Assembly: GCA_947644365.1 (NCBI GenBank)
Contig: CANRYZ010000001.1
Coordinates: 1-64,000 of the forward strand
Source: an uncultured Oscillibacter sp.
GTDB lineage: Bacteria; Bacillota; Clostridia; Oscillospirales; Oscillospiraceae
DNA: 64,000 nucleotides
Reading direction: 5' to 3'
Shown here: piece after piece, positions 25,285 to 35,473 of the stretch
How positions within the stretch are numbered: position 1 is the stretch's first letter
How the letters are laid out: every line of letters starts with the position of its first letter
Made by a program: the position numbers and the translations under genes
The notes under the pieces: generated by a model
The model's input: the letters and a program-made list of their open reading frames with translations, nothing else
What the model was told of the DNA's origin: nothing
Database searches by the model: none

Positions 25285-26103
25285 TTACTTCCGCCGGACA
25301 GGATAGCAGACCTCTGTCAAAAACTCGTCGGGGTTCCGGGTATCGTGGGGACTGATGTGGTAGATGAAGAAGGCGGCGCCGTCAAAGGTCCAACCGTTCT
25401 CCCGCACCCAGGCGGCTACGGCCTCATTCACCTCCGTCATCTGGTCATAGCTCCCACGGAAGGTGGCGGAGGCCACCTGCACCGCCGGAACGGTCTTGAA
25501 CTTCACGTGTTCGGTATCGGGATAATTTCCTTTCACGGTCTTCTGGATCTCCACATCCGCGTCGCTCTCCCTGTACTCCTCATCGTAGTACACGGCAACG
25601 CAGATCGCCGGGTCCCCGTCCTGGATGTTCATCCGGGCCGTCTCCTTGCAGTAGATGTGCCACAGGTCCCCCTCCCGGTCGTAACTGGGAATGATCTGCC
25701 GAACACTGGCCACGGTCCGCTCCGGCACCGTCTTGATCGTCACATCGTATTTCATTCTTGCTTCATCCTTTCTCAGCCGTTCCAGGGCTGTGTCCAGAAG
25801 CCGCAGCCGCCGCTCCGCTTCCTCCAGGGACGAGACCGCCTCCGCCCTTTTCAGCCGCAGGCACCGCTCCAGGGTTTCCGGCTCTCCATAGCACTCCAGC
25901 ACCTCCGAAATAGAGCTTTGTGTAAAGCCCATATCCTTTAATGCTGTAATCCGGTTCGCCGTCAGGAGCTGGTACTCGCTGTAATAGCGGTAGCCGGTGA
26001 ATGGGTCGGTGGCCTCCGGCGTCAGGAGGCCGCTTTCGTCGTACTGGCGCAGCAGGCGGATGCTGATCCTGGACAGTTTTGAAAATTCGCCGATTTTCAG
26101 CAT
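25285..26103 (-). CDS. MerR-family regulator with GyrI-like effector domain
   Basis: The 272-residue protein has a MerR winged helix at 1-70 (MLKIGEFSKLSRISIRLLRQ, then YDESGLLTPEATDPFTGYRY). A dimer coiled coil spans about 80-115, and a GyrI/BmrR-like ligand-binding domain spans about 118-272 (KTVPERTVASVRQIIP, then an EVCYPV strand). Such proteins sense hydrophobic or cationic drugs and activate efflux genes. No exporter adjoins it, so its target is unknown. GGAGG precedes the ATG. Its promoter has the 19-bp spacer typical of MerR targets, implying autoregulation. Confidence 0.9.
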   Translation of the reverse strand: MLKIGEFSKLSRISIRLLRQYDESGLLTPEATDPFTGYRYYSEYQLLTANRITALKDMGFTQSSISEVLECYGEPETLERCLRLKRAEAVSSLEEAERRLRLLDTALERLRKDEARMKYDVTIKTVPERTVASVRQIIPSYDREGDLWHIYCKETARMNIQDGDPAICVAVYYDEEYRESDADVEIQKTVKGNYPDTEHVKFKTVPAVQVASATFRGSYDQMTEVNEAVAAWVRENGWTFDGAAFFIYHISPHDTRNPDEFLTEVCYPVRRK

Positions 26104-26145
26104 AGTGTGTCCTCCACATCGACATGGAATCTTGAGCTCAGGAAC

Positions 26146-26176
26146 AGCATAAGCCCTCCCCCGGGGTGAGAGTCAA
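26146..26176 (-). promoter_or_regulatory. MerR-type promoter with 19-bp spacer
   Basis: On the minus strand: TTGACT (26171-26176), 19-bp spacer, TATGCT (26146-26151). The spacer holds a GC-rich near-palindrome (CTCACCCCGGGGGAGGG). The overlong spacer is the hallmark of promoters untwisted by MerR activators. Confidence 0.75.
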
Positions 26177-26203
26177 GACGGTTTTGAAAAAATTTTTTCA
26201 ATA

Positions 26204-26240
26204 TGAAAAGAGCCGCCCGCGCCGGAGGGCACGGGCGGCT
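26204..26240 (-). terminator. Terminator of glmS
   Basis: On the minus strand, agccgcccg pairs with cgggcggct over an inner GC stem with one mismatch, followed by CTCTTTTC. It sits 4 bp after the glmS stop. Confidence 0.85.
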
Positions 26241-26244
26241 GGGG

Positions 26245-28086
<1,842 letters not shown>

Positions 28087-28119
28087 GATTTGAAAATCCT
28101 CCTGATTGTAGTCAAGAGG

Positions 28120-28300
28120 ACAAACGCGCAGGATTTGTCGCTCTCTCCGCGGCCGCGGCCCCTTTGTTTTGCGGTCGCCCGCATATTTAAAGGCCGCGTC
28201 ACGCGCCCGCGGGGCGCGGAGGGACATCCGCCGAATCTTCGATCCTTCCCTCTCCTCGTCATCCTGTAAAGTTTTACTGCATTACAGGCACTGGCGCTTT
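28120..28300 (-). ncRNA. glmS self-cleaving ribozyme
   Basis: On the minus strand the leader has the conserved glmS ribozyme core: AAAGCGCCAG at the 5' end, TGACGAGGAGAGGG, GGATCGAAG and TTCGGCGGATGTCCCTCC, followed by GC-rich P4-type stems. Self-cleavage is expected between A at 28298 and G at 28297 when glucosamine-6-phosphate binds, lowering glmS expression. The 3' boundary is approximate. The rest of the 340-bp gap up to the DUF421 gene holds the glmS promoter (TATCAT near 28344 is a possible -10) and the short ORF described separately. Confidence 0.93.
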
Positions 28301-28317
28301 TGATGGGTGCTCCCCAT
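28282..28317 (-). CDS. Possible 11-codon leader ORF crossing the glmS ribozyme cleavage site
   Basis: On the minus strand, AAAGGAGGACT is followed by ATG and the peptide MGSTHQKRQCL, then TAA. The codons run through the ribozyme cleavage position (28298/28297) and into its P1/P2 region. The Shine-Dalgarno sequence and spacing are as good as any in the window. Translation would place ribosomes on the ribozyme core. It may be chance; no protein homology is expected at this length. Confidence 0.35.
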   Translation of the reverse strand: MGSTHQKRQCL

Positions 28318-28426
28318 AGTCCTCCTTTCTCTCTGCGCTTTTATGATAAAGCCCCCCGCTGGAGGCAGTATCCAGGAATAATTCTGCGGCAGGGGCAGAC
28401 ACTACTCAGACGGAGGGAAACCGCCT

Positions 28427-29110
28427 ATGATGACCGCCTTCGCGCGCACTGTGATACTCTACTTTCTCATTATGATCGGCCTGCGCCTGATGGGCAAGCG
28501 CCAAATCGGCGAACTGGAGCCCAGTGAGCTGGTGCTGACCATGATGATCTCAGACCTGGCCACCGTGCCCATGCAGGACTTCGGCATTCCGCTGCTGGCC
28601 GGGGTCATTCCCATTTTAACGCTTCTGGCTCTCTCCATGCTCATGAGCCAGCTGTCTCTGCGGAACCTGCGGTTCCGGGAGCTGGTGTGCGGCACCCCCG
28701 CCGTGCTGATCCGCCACGGGGTCATCCAGCAGCAGACCATGCGGAAAAACCGCTACACCCTGGACGAGCTTCTGGAAGAGCTGCGGAGCCAGGGCATCTC
28801 CTGCGTGGAGGATGTGAAATACGCCATCCTGGAGAACTCCGGCCAGCTATCCGTCCTGCCCTGGACCCGGCGGCAGCCCCCCACCGCCGCCCAGCTGGAT
28901 CTGGAGGTGGAGGACGATGTGACTCTGCCCACAGTCCTCATCAACGACGGGCGGGTTTTAGCGAGAAATCTCGCCGCCTGCGGCCATGACCGCGCCTGGC
29001 TGAACGGCCAGCTGCGGCAATGGCAGGCGTCCTCCCCCAGGGAGGTCTTTCTCCTGACCCTGGACGAACAGGGCCGGGTATCCTGCGTAAAAAAGGAGGA
29101 AGGTGTATGA
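28427..29110 (+). CDS. DUF421 (YetF-like) membrane protein
   Basis: The 227-residue protein has three N-terminal hydrophobic helices (ILYFLIMIGLRLMGKRQIGE, then a second near LLAGVIPILTLLALSML) and a cytoplasmic DUF421 domain with YetF features (LVCGTPAVLIRHGVI, MRKNRYTLDELLEELRSQGI, VKYAILENSGQLSVL). Such genes are common in spore formers, often in several copies. Function is not established. Two Met codons begin the frame; the first fits GGAGGG better. It overlaps the next gene by ATGA. Confidence 0.88.
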   Translation: MMTAFARTVILYFLIMIGLRLMGKRQIGELEPSELVLTMMISDLATVPMQDFGIPLLAGVIPILTLLALSMLMSQLSLRNLRFRELVCGTPAVLIRHGVIQQQTMRKNRYTLDELLEELRSQGISCVEDVKYAILENSGQLSVLPWTRRQPPTAAQLDLEVEDDVTLPTVLINDGRVLARNLAACGHDRAWLNGQLRQWQASSPREVFLLTLDEQGRVSCVKKEEGV

Positions 29111-29487
29111 GGGGTACCCTGCCGCCTCTGGCCTTGCTGGCGTGTCTCCTGGCCTTTGCCCTGTGGAACGGGGAGCGGATCGGCGATGACACGGCCCGCT
29201 GGCGGGCACAGCTGCAACGGGCGGACGCCCTGGCGCAGGCAGAGGACTGGACGGGAGCCGCCGCCGCTCTCGCGGAGAGCCACGCGGACTGGACCAGCGG
29301 CCAGACCTATCTCCACGTCGTCTCCCAGCACAGCGCCGTGGACGAGGCAGAAGCTATGTACCGCCGCTGCCACGCCTTCGCCGCCACCCAAGAGCTCTCG
29401 GAGTTTCGGGCAGAATTGGCCGGGCTGCGGGAACAGCTGCGGCTGCTGGCGGAGATGGAGCGGTTCAGTATCCGGAACGTCCTCTGA
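29107..29487 (+). CDS. DUF4363 family protein
   Basis: The 126-residue protein has an N-terminal hydrophobic segment (LPPLALLACLLAFALW) and a helical remainder with a tandem-helix pattern (WRAQLQRADALAQAEDW, then AMYRRCHAFAATQE). Its start overlaps the DUF421 stop (ATGA). DUF421-DUF4363 gene pairs are a known arrangement in sporulating Firmicutes, which supports the call. The biochemical role is unknown. Confidence 0.7.
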   Translation: MRGTLPPLALLACLLAFALWNGERIGDDTARWRAQLQRADALAQAEDWTGAAAALAESHADWTSGQTYLHVVSQHSAVDEAEAMYRRCHAFAATQELSEFRAELAGLREQLRLLAEMERFSIRNVL

Positions 29488-29499
29488 ACCGCCGGAATA

Positions 29500-29958
29500 T
29501 CACTCGTCCTCCAGCAGCAGCTTGTTCAGCTCCTCCTTGAAGGTGTCAATGTCCTTGAACTGACGGTACACGGAGGCAAAGCGGACGTAGGCCACCTGGT
29601 CGATCTTCCGCAGCCGCTCCATGACCTTCTCCCCCACGTCCTCGGTGCTGATCTCCCGCTCCATGGAATTCTGGAGATCCTGCTCGATCTCGCCGGCGAC
29701 ACGCTCCAGGTCTGCCAGAGGCACCGGGCGCTTCTCGCAGGCGCGAATCATGCCGGAGAGCACCTTCCGGCGGTCAAAGCTCTGACGGCTGCCGTCCTTC
29801 TTCATGACCACCATGGGAAGACTCTCCACCGTCTCATAGGTGGTGAACCGTTTGCCGCAGGAGAGGCACTCCCTCCGGCGGCGGATGCTGGCCCCTTCCT
29901 CGGCGGGCCGGGAATCAATGACTTTGCTCTCGCTGTACCCACAAAACGGACACTTCAT
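29500..29958 (-). CDS. nrdR: Transcriptional repressor NrdR
   Basis: NrdR represses ribonucleotide reductase genes in response to (d)ATP. The protein has 152 residues: an N-terminal zinc ribbon ([18 protein letters not shown], then [12 protein letters not shown]) and an ATP-cone domain ([20 protein letters not shown] onwards). It is monocistronic. TATAAT on the minus strand near 30078-30083 is a likely -10 upstream. No complete NrdR box was recognised nearby. Confidence 0.96.
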   Translation of the reverse strand: MKCPFCGYSESKVIDSRPAEEGASIRRRRECLSCGKRFTTYETVESLPMVVMKKDGSRQSFDRRKVLSGMIRACEKRPVPLADLERVAGEIEQDLQNSMEREISTEDVGEKVMERLRKIDQVAYVRFASVYRQFKDIDTFKEELNKLLLEDE

Positions 29959-30166
29959 AAAAAAGGCCTCCCATTCTCACGCCGGCGTTCCGCGCCGGCG
30001 CCGTTTCTTTCGCGGCCGCCCGTGCCCTTACCGGGGCTCCGCGGCGGACAGGTATGGACGTATATCTATATTGTAAAATTATAACACAAAACCACCGGAT
30101 GTGGTATACATAATTTCATTTTCAACAAATTTTTTTCTGCTCCGCCCGGAGAGGACCTGTACCAAT

Positions 30167-30706
30167 CTATGGAAACACCGGCCGCTCCTCTCCGTCGAAG
30201 ACAAAGACGGCGTATCTCCCGCCGTTGATGGACCGGATACTCGCAAAGCAGAAGAGCGTCGGCAGCGGGAAGGACTTTTCACTGTCATAGGGCAGCGCCA
30301 GAGAGAGCCGGTCCGCCTCTGTCCGCACCAGGGCTCCCGAAATTCCCCGCAGCCGCTTCCGCAGCCATGGGGAATGAAACCGCGACTCCGGGTCCGGCGC
30401 GGCCTGCCACGCCTCCCGATCTTCCTCCGCCGCAGGCCGGACCTCCCCCCGCAGCAGCCTGCCCAGGGGTTCCGTCATCCGCATGGAGAACCTCCGCCGG
30501 ATCGCCGCCTCCTGCCCCGCGGGTTCCAGAACGCCCAGCCGCAGGGAGCCCTCCCGGCCCACGGCCCAGGCGCACCACAGCCCCTCTCCCGGCAGGCGGC
30601 AGCGGGCGTCAAACCAGGTATAGAGCGCCTCCCGCTCCACGGTCAGCTCCCCCGCCGGTCTGCCGTCCAGCAGCAGCGGAAACTTATCCACGCATCCCTT
30701 GCTCAT
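30167..30706 (-). CDS. Hypothetical cytoplasmic protein
   Basis: This 179-residue protein has no signal peptide or membrane helix and no family that I recognise. It begins MSKGCVDKFPLLLDGRPAGE and looks beta-rich in the first half (ELTVEREALYTWFDARCRLP). It is Arg-rich in the middle (FSMRMTEPLGRLLRGEVRPA). The start was moved to the Met with GGGAGG upstream, eight codons inside the longest frame. It follows the secreted-protein gene on the same strand by about 95 bp, with a hairpin between. Confidence 0.6.
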   Translation of the reverse strand: MSKGCVDKFPLLLDGRPAGELTVEREALYTWFDARCRLPGEGLWCAWAVGREGSLRLGVLEPAGQEAAIRRRFSMRMTEPLGRLLRGEVRPAAEEDREAWQAAPDPESRFHSPWLRKRLRGISGALVRTEADRLSLALPYDSEKSFPLPTLFCFASIRSINGGRYAVFVFDGEERPVFP

Positions 30707-30750
30707 ACCACCGCCTCCCAGCCGTGTCACAGGCCGGGGAGATAAACATA

Positions 30751-30782
30751 CCCCGCCTGTGCCAATCTATGCGCAGGCGGGG
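30751..30782. terminator. Hairpin after the secreted-protein gene
   Basis: ccccgcctg and caggcgggg form a 9-bp perfect stem with an 8-14 nt loop. No good T tract follows on the minus strand, so it could be an attenuator or processing site rather than a terminator. Confidence 0.45.
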
Positions 30783-30801
30783 CTGGTTATGTGATTTTCC
30801 G

Positions 30802-31296
30802 TCAGGAAACGGTATAGGACCCCCGCACCAGCAGCTTCGTGGTGGCGGCGGCAGCCCGGACGGCCCGGTTCTCAATCGTCATCATGTAGAGGTGGTTCTG
30901 AACCAGGGCGCCGCCATTGTTCAGCGTCCCGGCGGTGGTCTCGTCAATCAGTCCCGGCGCGGAGGGCGCCACACAGACAGCGGCGCCTACCCGCAGCATC
31001 ACCTCGCAGCCCACGTCCCCGGTCAGGGTCTGCCCGTTGGAGAGCGTCACCACAGTGAACACAGCCGCCGTAGAGGACCCGGCGCCGGCGGCCTGTCCCC
31101 CCAGCTGGCCGGTCCGGGCCGCGATTTTCTCATCCACCCGGGCCATAATGGTGTTCATAAACGTCTCATTCAGGTAGCTCAGGGTCACCAGGGGGTCCTG
31201 GGCGGACCCGGCCTCCGCGGCCAGGGCCGTGGTCACGAGAACGCCGCACAGGGCCGCCGCCGCGGCCAGCCGCAAAAACCAATTCTTTTTTTTCAT
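30802..31296 (-). CDS. Secreted protein of unknown function
   Basis: The 164-residue protein has a clear signal peptide (KKKNWFLRLAAAAALCGVLV, cleavage near ALAAEAG). The mature part contains LSYLNETFMNTIMARVDEKI, a Gly/Ala linker, and a beta-rich domain (VVTLSNGQTLTGDVGCEVML, then LIDETTAGTLNNGGALVQNH). Short secreted proteins with this layout are encoded in many gut clostridia, but I cannot name a function. AGGAGG precedes the ATG. It lies downstream of mazF on the same strand. Confidence 0.65.
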   Translation of the reverse strand: MKKKNWFLRLAAAAALCGVLVTTALAAEAGSAQDPLVTLSYLNETFMNTIMARVDEKIAARTGQLGGQAAGAGSSTAAVFTVVTLSNGQTLTGDVGCEVMLRVGAAVCVAPSAPGLIDETTAGTLNNGGALVQNHLYMMTIENRAVRAAAATTKLLVRGSYTVS

Positions 31297-31359
31297 ATGT
31301 ACCTCCTCTGTACAGCCGTCCTCCCGGAAAAGCAGACCCCCTCCGGGAGGACCGGCGAT

Positions 31360-31728
31360 TCACACCAGTTGGTCGTGCGGCAGTCCAAAGCTCACCGCGA
31401 TGGCCGTATCGACCTTTTCCATCACATGCTCCTCCACATGGCCCATTCGCTCCCGCAGCCGCTTTTTGTCCAGGGTCCGCACCTGTTCCAGCAGGACCAC
31501 GGAATCCCGGCTCAGGCCGCAGCTCTGGTCCACGGGGAGGTCGATATGTGTCGGCAGCCGGGCCTTACCCGTCTGGGAGGTAATGGCCGCCGCGATCACA
31601 GTGGGGCTGTAGCGGTTTCCGGTGTCGTTCTGAATAATCAAAACCGGCCGGACGCCGCCCTGTTCGCTGCCCACCACCGGGGAGAGATCGGCATAGTAAA
31701 TATCGCCGCGCTTGACACTCGTATCCAC
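31360..31728 (-). CDS. ndoA: MazF/EndoA-family mRNA endoribonuclease
   Basis: This PemK/MazF-type toxin cuts mRNA at short sequences. The core reads [20 protein letters not shown], then [21 protein letters not shown], with catalytic-type residues Arg and Thr in [10 protein letters not shown] and [15 protein letters not shown]. It has about 122 residues, close to B. subtilis EndoA. A GTG at 31728 fits GGCGGAG spacing better than the GTG at 31737. In Bacillus the antitoxin EndoAI lies between alr and ndoA; here the 166-bp gap to alr has no ORF of that size. Confidence 0.92.
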   Translation of the reverse strand: MDTSVKRGDIYYADLSPVVGSEQGGVRPVLIIQNDTGNRYSPTVIAAAITSQTGKARLPTHIDLPVDQSCGLSRDSVVLLEQVRTLDKKRLRERMGHVEEHVMEKVDTAIAVSFGLPHDQLV

Positions 31729-31903
31729 AAAGTTCACACTCCGCCGAAAGAAGTACCCGTCACCAAATTCTCTTCGGTGAGGCCACTTTCATTCTCCCAC
31801 GCAGGCCCGGAATTTATACGCTGCCCCGCAGGTAAAATTCCGGCGTCTCCGCCCCGCAGTATCCTATGCGCGGGACAGGCCCGGAGTGTGCGCCCGGTCC
31901 TCC

Positions 31904-33073
31904 TCAGAGCAGCAGCCGCAGACTGCGCTCCACCTCTCTGCCTCCCTGGATATATACCCGGGGCACCCGCTTGCTGACCGCGCAGGTCAGCTCGTAGGAG
32001 ATGGTCCCCAGCACCGCCGCCAGCTCGTCCACCGGCTGGCGGCTTCCGAAGATCTCCACCTCGTCCCCCACACAGACGTCCGGCTGGTCTGTGAGATCCA
32101 CCATGGTCATATCCATGCAGATCCGCCCCAGGACAGGGGCGGCCCCGCCCGCCGTCCGCACCGCCATGCGGTTGGAAAGTCCCCGGAACAGCCCGTCCGC
32201 GTAGCCGATGGGCAGCACTCCCACCCGCGTCTGTCCTTCCGTGCGGAAGGTCCTGCCGTAGCTGACGTCCGTGCCCGGGTCAAAGACCTTGACGGCGGCG
32301 ACGCTGGATTTCAGCGTCATGACCGGGCGCAGACCCAGCCGCCGCCGGTCCGCGCCCGCCCCGTACAGGGCAATGCCGGGGCGCACCATATCCAGGTACA
32401 TCTCCGGATACCGGGCCAGAGCGCCGCTGTTGGCACAGTGCCGCAGGGCAAAGGTCCTGCCCCTGGCCGCCAGGGCCTCCAGCACCCGGGTAAACACATC
32501 AAACTGCTCCCGCGTGTAGGCCTCGCTGTCTCCGCCGTCCTCGTCGGACACTGAAAAATGTGTAAAAATCCCCTCCGCCTCCAGATGGGGCAGGTCGCAG
32601 GCCCGGGCGATGGCCTCCACGCCGCCGGCAAAGCAACCGCCACGCACCTGAACGCCCAGCCGGGACATGCCGGTATCCACCTTCATGTGCACCCGCAGCG
32701 TGCCGCCGCAGGCCGCGGCGGCATCGCTGTACGCCTCCGCAGCCGCCGTGCCGGACACCGCCTGGGTGATGTTGTGGGCGATCAGCTGAGGCACCATCTC
32801 CGGCGGGGTGTAGCCCAGAATCAGGATGGGAGCCCGGATGCCTCCATGGCGCAGCTCCCGGGCCTCGTCCAGACTGGCCACCGCCAGATACTCCGCACCC
32901 AGCCGCTCCAGATGGGCGGCTGTCTGCACCGCCCCGTGACCGTAGGCGTCGGCCTTGACGATCCCCAGATATTTGACCCCTGGCCCGGCCAGCTCTCTGG
33001 CCCGGCGGTAATTGTGGGTCAGGGCGTCCAGGTCGATCTCCGCCCAGGTCCTTCGTAAAATCGCATCGTCCAT
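31904..33073 (-). CDS. alr: Alanine racemase
   Basis: This PLP enzyme makes D-alanine for peptidoglycan. It has 389 residues, the usual size. The PLP lysine lies in VKADAYGHGAVQTA near residue 40, after RRTWAEIDLDALTHNYR. The second catalytic region includes RPGIALYGAG and the C-terminal VCMDMTMVDLT-type segment (RICMDMTMVDLTD). The start was placed at MDDAILRRTWAEID (AAGGTGG upstream); an in-frame extension of 21 codons lacks support. It lies upstream of mazF and downstream of a lipoprotein gene. Confidence 0.95.
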   Translation of the reverse strand: MDDAILRRTWAEIDLDALTHNYRRARELAGPGVKYLGIVKADAYGHGAVQTAAHLERLGAEYLAVASLDEARELRHGGIRAPILILGYTPPEMVPQLIAHNITQAVSGTAAAEAYSDAAAACGGTLRVHMKVDTGMSRLGVQVRGGCFAGGVEAIARACDLPHLEAEGIFTHFSVSDEDGGDSEAYTREQFDVFTRVLEALAARGRTFALRHCANSGALARYPEMYLDMVRPGIALYGAGADRRRLGLRPVMTLKSSVAAVKVFDPGTDVSYGRTFRTEGQTRVGVLPIGYADGLFRGLSNRMAVRTAGGAAPVLGRICMDMTMVDLTDQPDVCVGDEVEIFGSRQPVDELAAVLGTISYELTCAVSKRVPRVYIQGGREVERSLRLLL

Positions 33074-33119
33074 TTCGCGGAACCACCTTCGAGCATCTCT
33101 TTTGGAAGGCCGGGACGCC

Positions 33120-33740
33120 TCAGGCCGCCCCGCCATCCTCTGCGGGTTCTATTGTATCACAAAAAGAGAAGCTCGTAAAGTCCGCCGTTAAAATGACCTC
33201 GCCATCCACGGCGATCTCCCCCCGGAGGGGCGTCCCGTCCTCCTGCCGCAGCCAGACGGAGGAGACAATCTTCCCGTCCTGAAGGCCGCTCTGGTCCACA
33301 GCAAGCCGCAGGCAGGCCGTCCCGTTCCACTCCTCCTGGTTCTCCTCCAGCAGCCAGCCGTCCCGCAGGGCATTCATCAGCCGGGGCAGGCAGGCGGCGG
33401 GACTGATCTCCTCGCTGCCCAAGGCCCCCGCGTTCAAACAGGCGTCCTCGTACTCGATGCGCCAGTCGCTGTCGCTGAGCACCGCTTTGACCCCGGCGAT
33501 GATCTCCGGCTCCAGCACCTCCACCGTGCTCTCCCCGTCCGGCGTGTATTCGCACCGCAGCAGGGCCTCCCACTCCAGTCCCTCCTGGCCGCAGACCACC
33601 GACGCCTCCATGGTACAGCCCGCCATATCGTGATACCGCTGGCGCAGGTCCACCGTCTCCGTCTCCCCCGTTTCGCCGCCGGCGCAGGCCGTCAGCAGCA
33701 CAAGCAGGGCCATCATTGGTACACAGAGCCCTCTGCGCAC
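33120..33740 (-). CDS. Lipoprotein of unknown function
   Basis: The 206-residue protein has a lipoprotein signal with the lipobox LLTAC (Cys19). The mature domain has strands such as CTMEASVVCGQEGLEWEALL and LRCEYTPDGESTVEVLEP. It ends in GEIAVDGEVILTADFTSFSF, resembling LolA/outer-membrane-carrier-like folds seen in Gram-positive lipoproteins. It lies between nnrD and alr on the same strand, 46 bp before alr. The role is unknown. Confidence 0.7.
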   Translation of the reverse strand: MRRGLCVPMMALLVLLTACAGGETGETETVDLRQRYHDMAGCTMEASVVCGQEGLEWEALLRCEYTPDGESTVEVLEPEIIAGVKAVLSDSDWRIEYEDACLNAGALGSEEISPAACLPRLMNALRDGWLLEENQEEWNGTACLRLAVDQSGLQDGKIVSSVWLRQEDGTPLRGEIAVDGEVILTADFTSFSFCDTIEPAEDGGAA

Positions 33741-33770
33741 CGAAATTCCTCCTTTTTTATGGACCTCTTC

Positions 33771-35321
33771 CTACAGGCCCAGTTCCTGAAACACCCCGGG
33801 CAGCTCCCGGATCACGTCCTCGGGCGTCATGCAATAGGCCGTCAGGCGCTCCGCCGCCAGATCCCCGGCCCGGCCGTGGAGCCACACGCCCCCCGCCGCC
33901 GCCTGGACCGGCGCGGCCCCCTGGGCCAGGAGGGAGGCGATGATCCCCGTGAGCACATCGCCGCTGCCGCCCTTGGCCAGGCCCGAGCCGCCGGTGGTAT
34001 TCACCAGGGCGTTGCCGGAGGGCACGGCGGTGACGGTCCGGTGTCCCTTGAGCACCAGAATGCAGCCATGGGCCTGGGCAAAGGCCCGGGCCGCCCCCAC
34101 CCGGTCCCCGCCGGAGAGGCCGCCGCCCACGCGGGCAAACTCCCCGTCGTGGGGCGTCAGGATGGTGACCCGGCCCCGCCGGGCGTCCAAAGTATCTATA
34201 TGCCCCTCCAGGGCGTTTATGCCGTCGGCATCCAGCACCACCGGTTTTTCCGTCCGCTCCAGAAGCTCCCGCACCAGCCGGGCGGTGTCCTCGTTCCGGC
34301 CAAGGCCCGGACCGATGGCCAGGACGCCGCAGCCCTCCAGCTTTTCCATAATGGCCGGGAGGGCCGTCCCCCGGAGTCTCCCGCCCCACCAGCTGGCCAG
34401 GGGGAAGGGCATGGCGGAGACGCACCGGGACGCCTCGATCTCCCAGATGCTGTCCGGCACGCCCAGATAGACCAGCCCGCAGCCGGACCGCACCGCCGCC
34501 GAGGCCGTGAGGTAGGGCGCGCCGGTGTAACCAACGCTCCCGCCTACGATCAGGAGTTTCCCGAAATCCCCCTTGTGACCGTCCGACTTCCGGGGCGGCA
34601 CCGCCGCCCGGACAAAGTCCCGCTCCACAGTCTGGGTCCGGCAGACCGTCTCCCGCACCAGATCCCCGGGGATGCCAATGTCCCGAATCTCCACCTGACC
34701 GGACAGAACCGCGCCGTCTCCAACAAACTGCCCTGTCTTCGGAAGTGTAAAGGTAATTGTCCTGTCAGCTTTGACGGCACAGCCAAGGACAGCGCCCGTG
34801 TCCGCCGCCACGCCGCTGGCGATGTCCGCGGACACCACTCTCCCGGGGCTGGCGTTCACCATGGCGACAGCGGCGGCAAAATCCGACTCCGGAGCGATTT
34901 CCCGGGAAAGTCCTACGCCGAATATGGCGTCCACCAGCACATGGCTGGCGGCGATCCAGCCCGTCTGATCCTGATCGTTTCGGTCAAAGGGCTCCAGCTC
35001 CACGCCGCACTCGCTGAGACGGCGGGTCTCCTCCAGGGCGTCCGGCGTCAGCCGCTCATAGCTGCCCACCAGGAACACCCGGACCCCGATCCCCCGCAAA
35101 AACAGCAGTCGGGCGGCGGCGACGCCGTCCCCGCCGTTGTTTCCCGCGCCGCACAGCACGGACACCCGCGCCTTTCCCGGCCGGACGGGCAGCAGGTCCA
35201 GCACGGCCTCCGCCACGCCCTCCGCCGCCCGCTCCATCAGATCAATAGAGGGGATCCCCCGGTCCTCAATGGCCTGCCTGTCCAGTTCCTTCATCTGGGA
35301 AGATGTGGCCAGTTTCATCAT
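33771..35321 (-). CDS. nnr: Bifunctional NAD(P)H-hydrate repair enzyme
   Basis: This enzyme repairs damaged NADHX/NADPHX. The N-terminal epimerase domain (about 1-215) contains LCGAGNNGGDGVAAARLLF and the AIFGVGLSREI loop. The C-terminal ADP-dependent dehydratase domain (about 225-510) contains GKLLIVGGSVGYTGAPYLTA, ILTPHDGEFARVGG and NTTGGSGLAKGGSGDVLTG, the nucleotide site. It has 516 residues, the full fusion length. The second Met, one codon in, is equally likely given GGAGG spacing. Confidence 0.95.
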   Translation of the reverse strand: MMKLATSSQMKELDRQAIEDRGIPSIDLMERAAEGVAEAVLDLLPVRPGKARVSVLCGAGNNGGDGVAAARLLFLRGIGVRVFLVGSYERLTPDALEETRRLSECGVELEPFDRNDQDQTGWIAASHVLVDAIFGVGLSREIAPESDFAAAVAMVNASPGRVVSADIASGVAADTGAVLGCAVKADRTITFTLPKTGQFVGDGAVLSGQVEIRDIGIPGDLVRETVCRTQTVERDFVRAAVPPRKSDGHKGDFGKLLIVGGSVGYTGAPYLTASAAVRSGCGLVYLGVPDSIWEIEASRCVSAMPFPLASWWGGRLRGTALPAIMEKLEGCGVLAIGPGLGRNEDTARLVRELLERTEKPVVLDADGINALEGHIDTLDARRGRVTILTPHDGEFARVGGGLSGGDRVGAARAFAQAHGCILVLKGHRTVTAVPSGNALVNTTGGSGLAKGGSGDVLTGIIASLLAQGAAPVQAAAGGVWLHGRAGDLAAERLTAYCMTPEDVIRELPGVFQELGL

Positions 35322-35410
35322 ACATACCTCCGCCTAATATTGAGTCTATGGCTTTTACTATTATTAAGCGACCGATTCCTCCGCGCAAGTCCTCTATCGC
35401 CCGGCTGGAC

Positions 35411-35439
35411 TTGCGGCGTCCCCAAACATATGCTACAAT
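35411..35439 (+). promoter_or_regulatory. Promoter of the chloramphenicol acetyltransferase gene
   Basis: TTGCGG (35411-35416), 17-bp spacer, TACAAT (35434-35439), about 35 bp before the ATG. No leader peptide of the attenuation type is visible. Confidence 0.65.
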
Positions 35440-35473
35440 TGAAACCGTCAATAAATTTCCGGTGGTGATTACC

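Noticed and set aside
33630..35468. A 612-codon open frame antisense to nnr
   Set aside because: It is a composition shadow of the bifunctional repair enzyme, with no RBS or recognisable motif.
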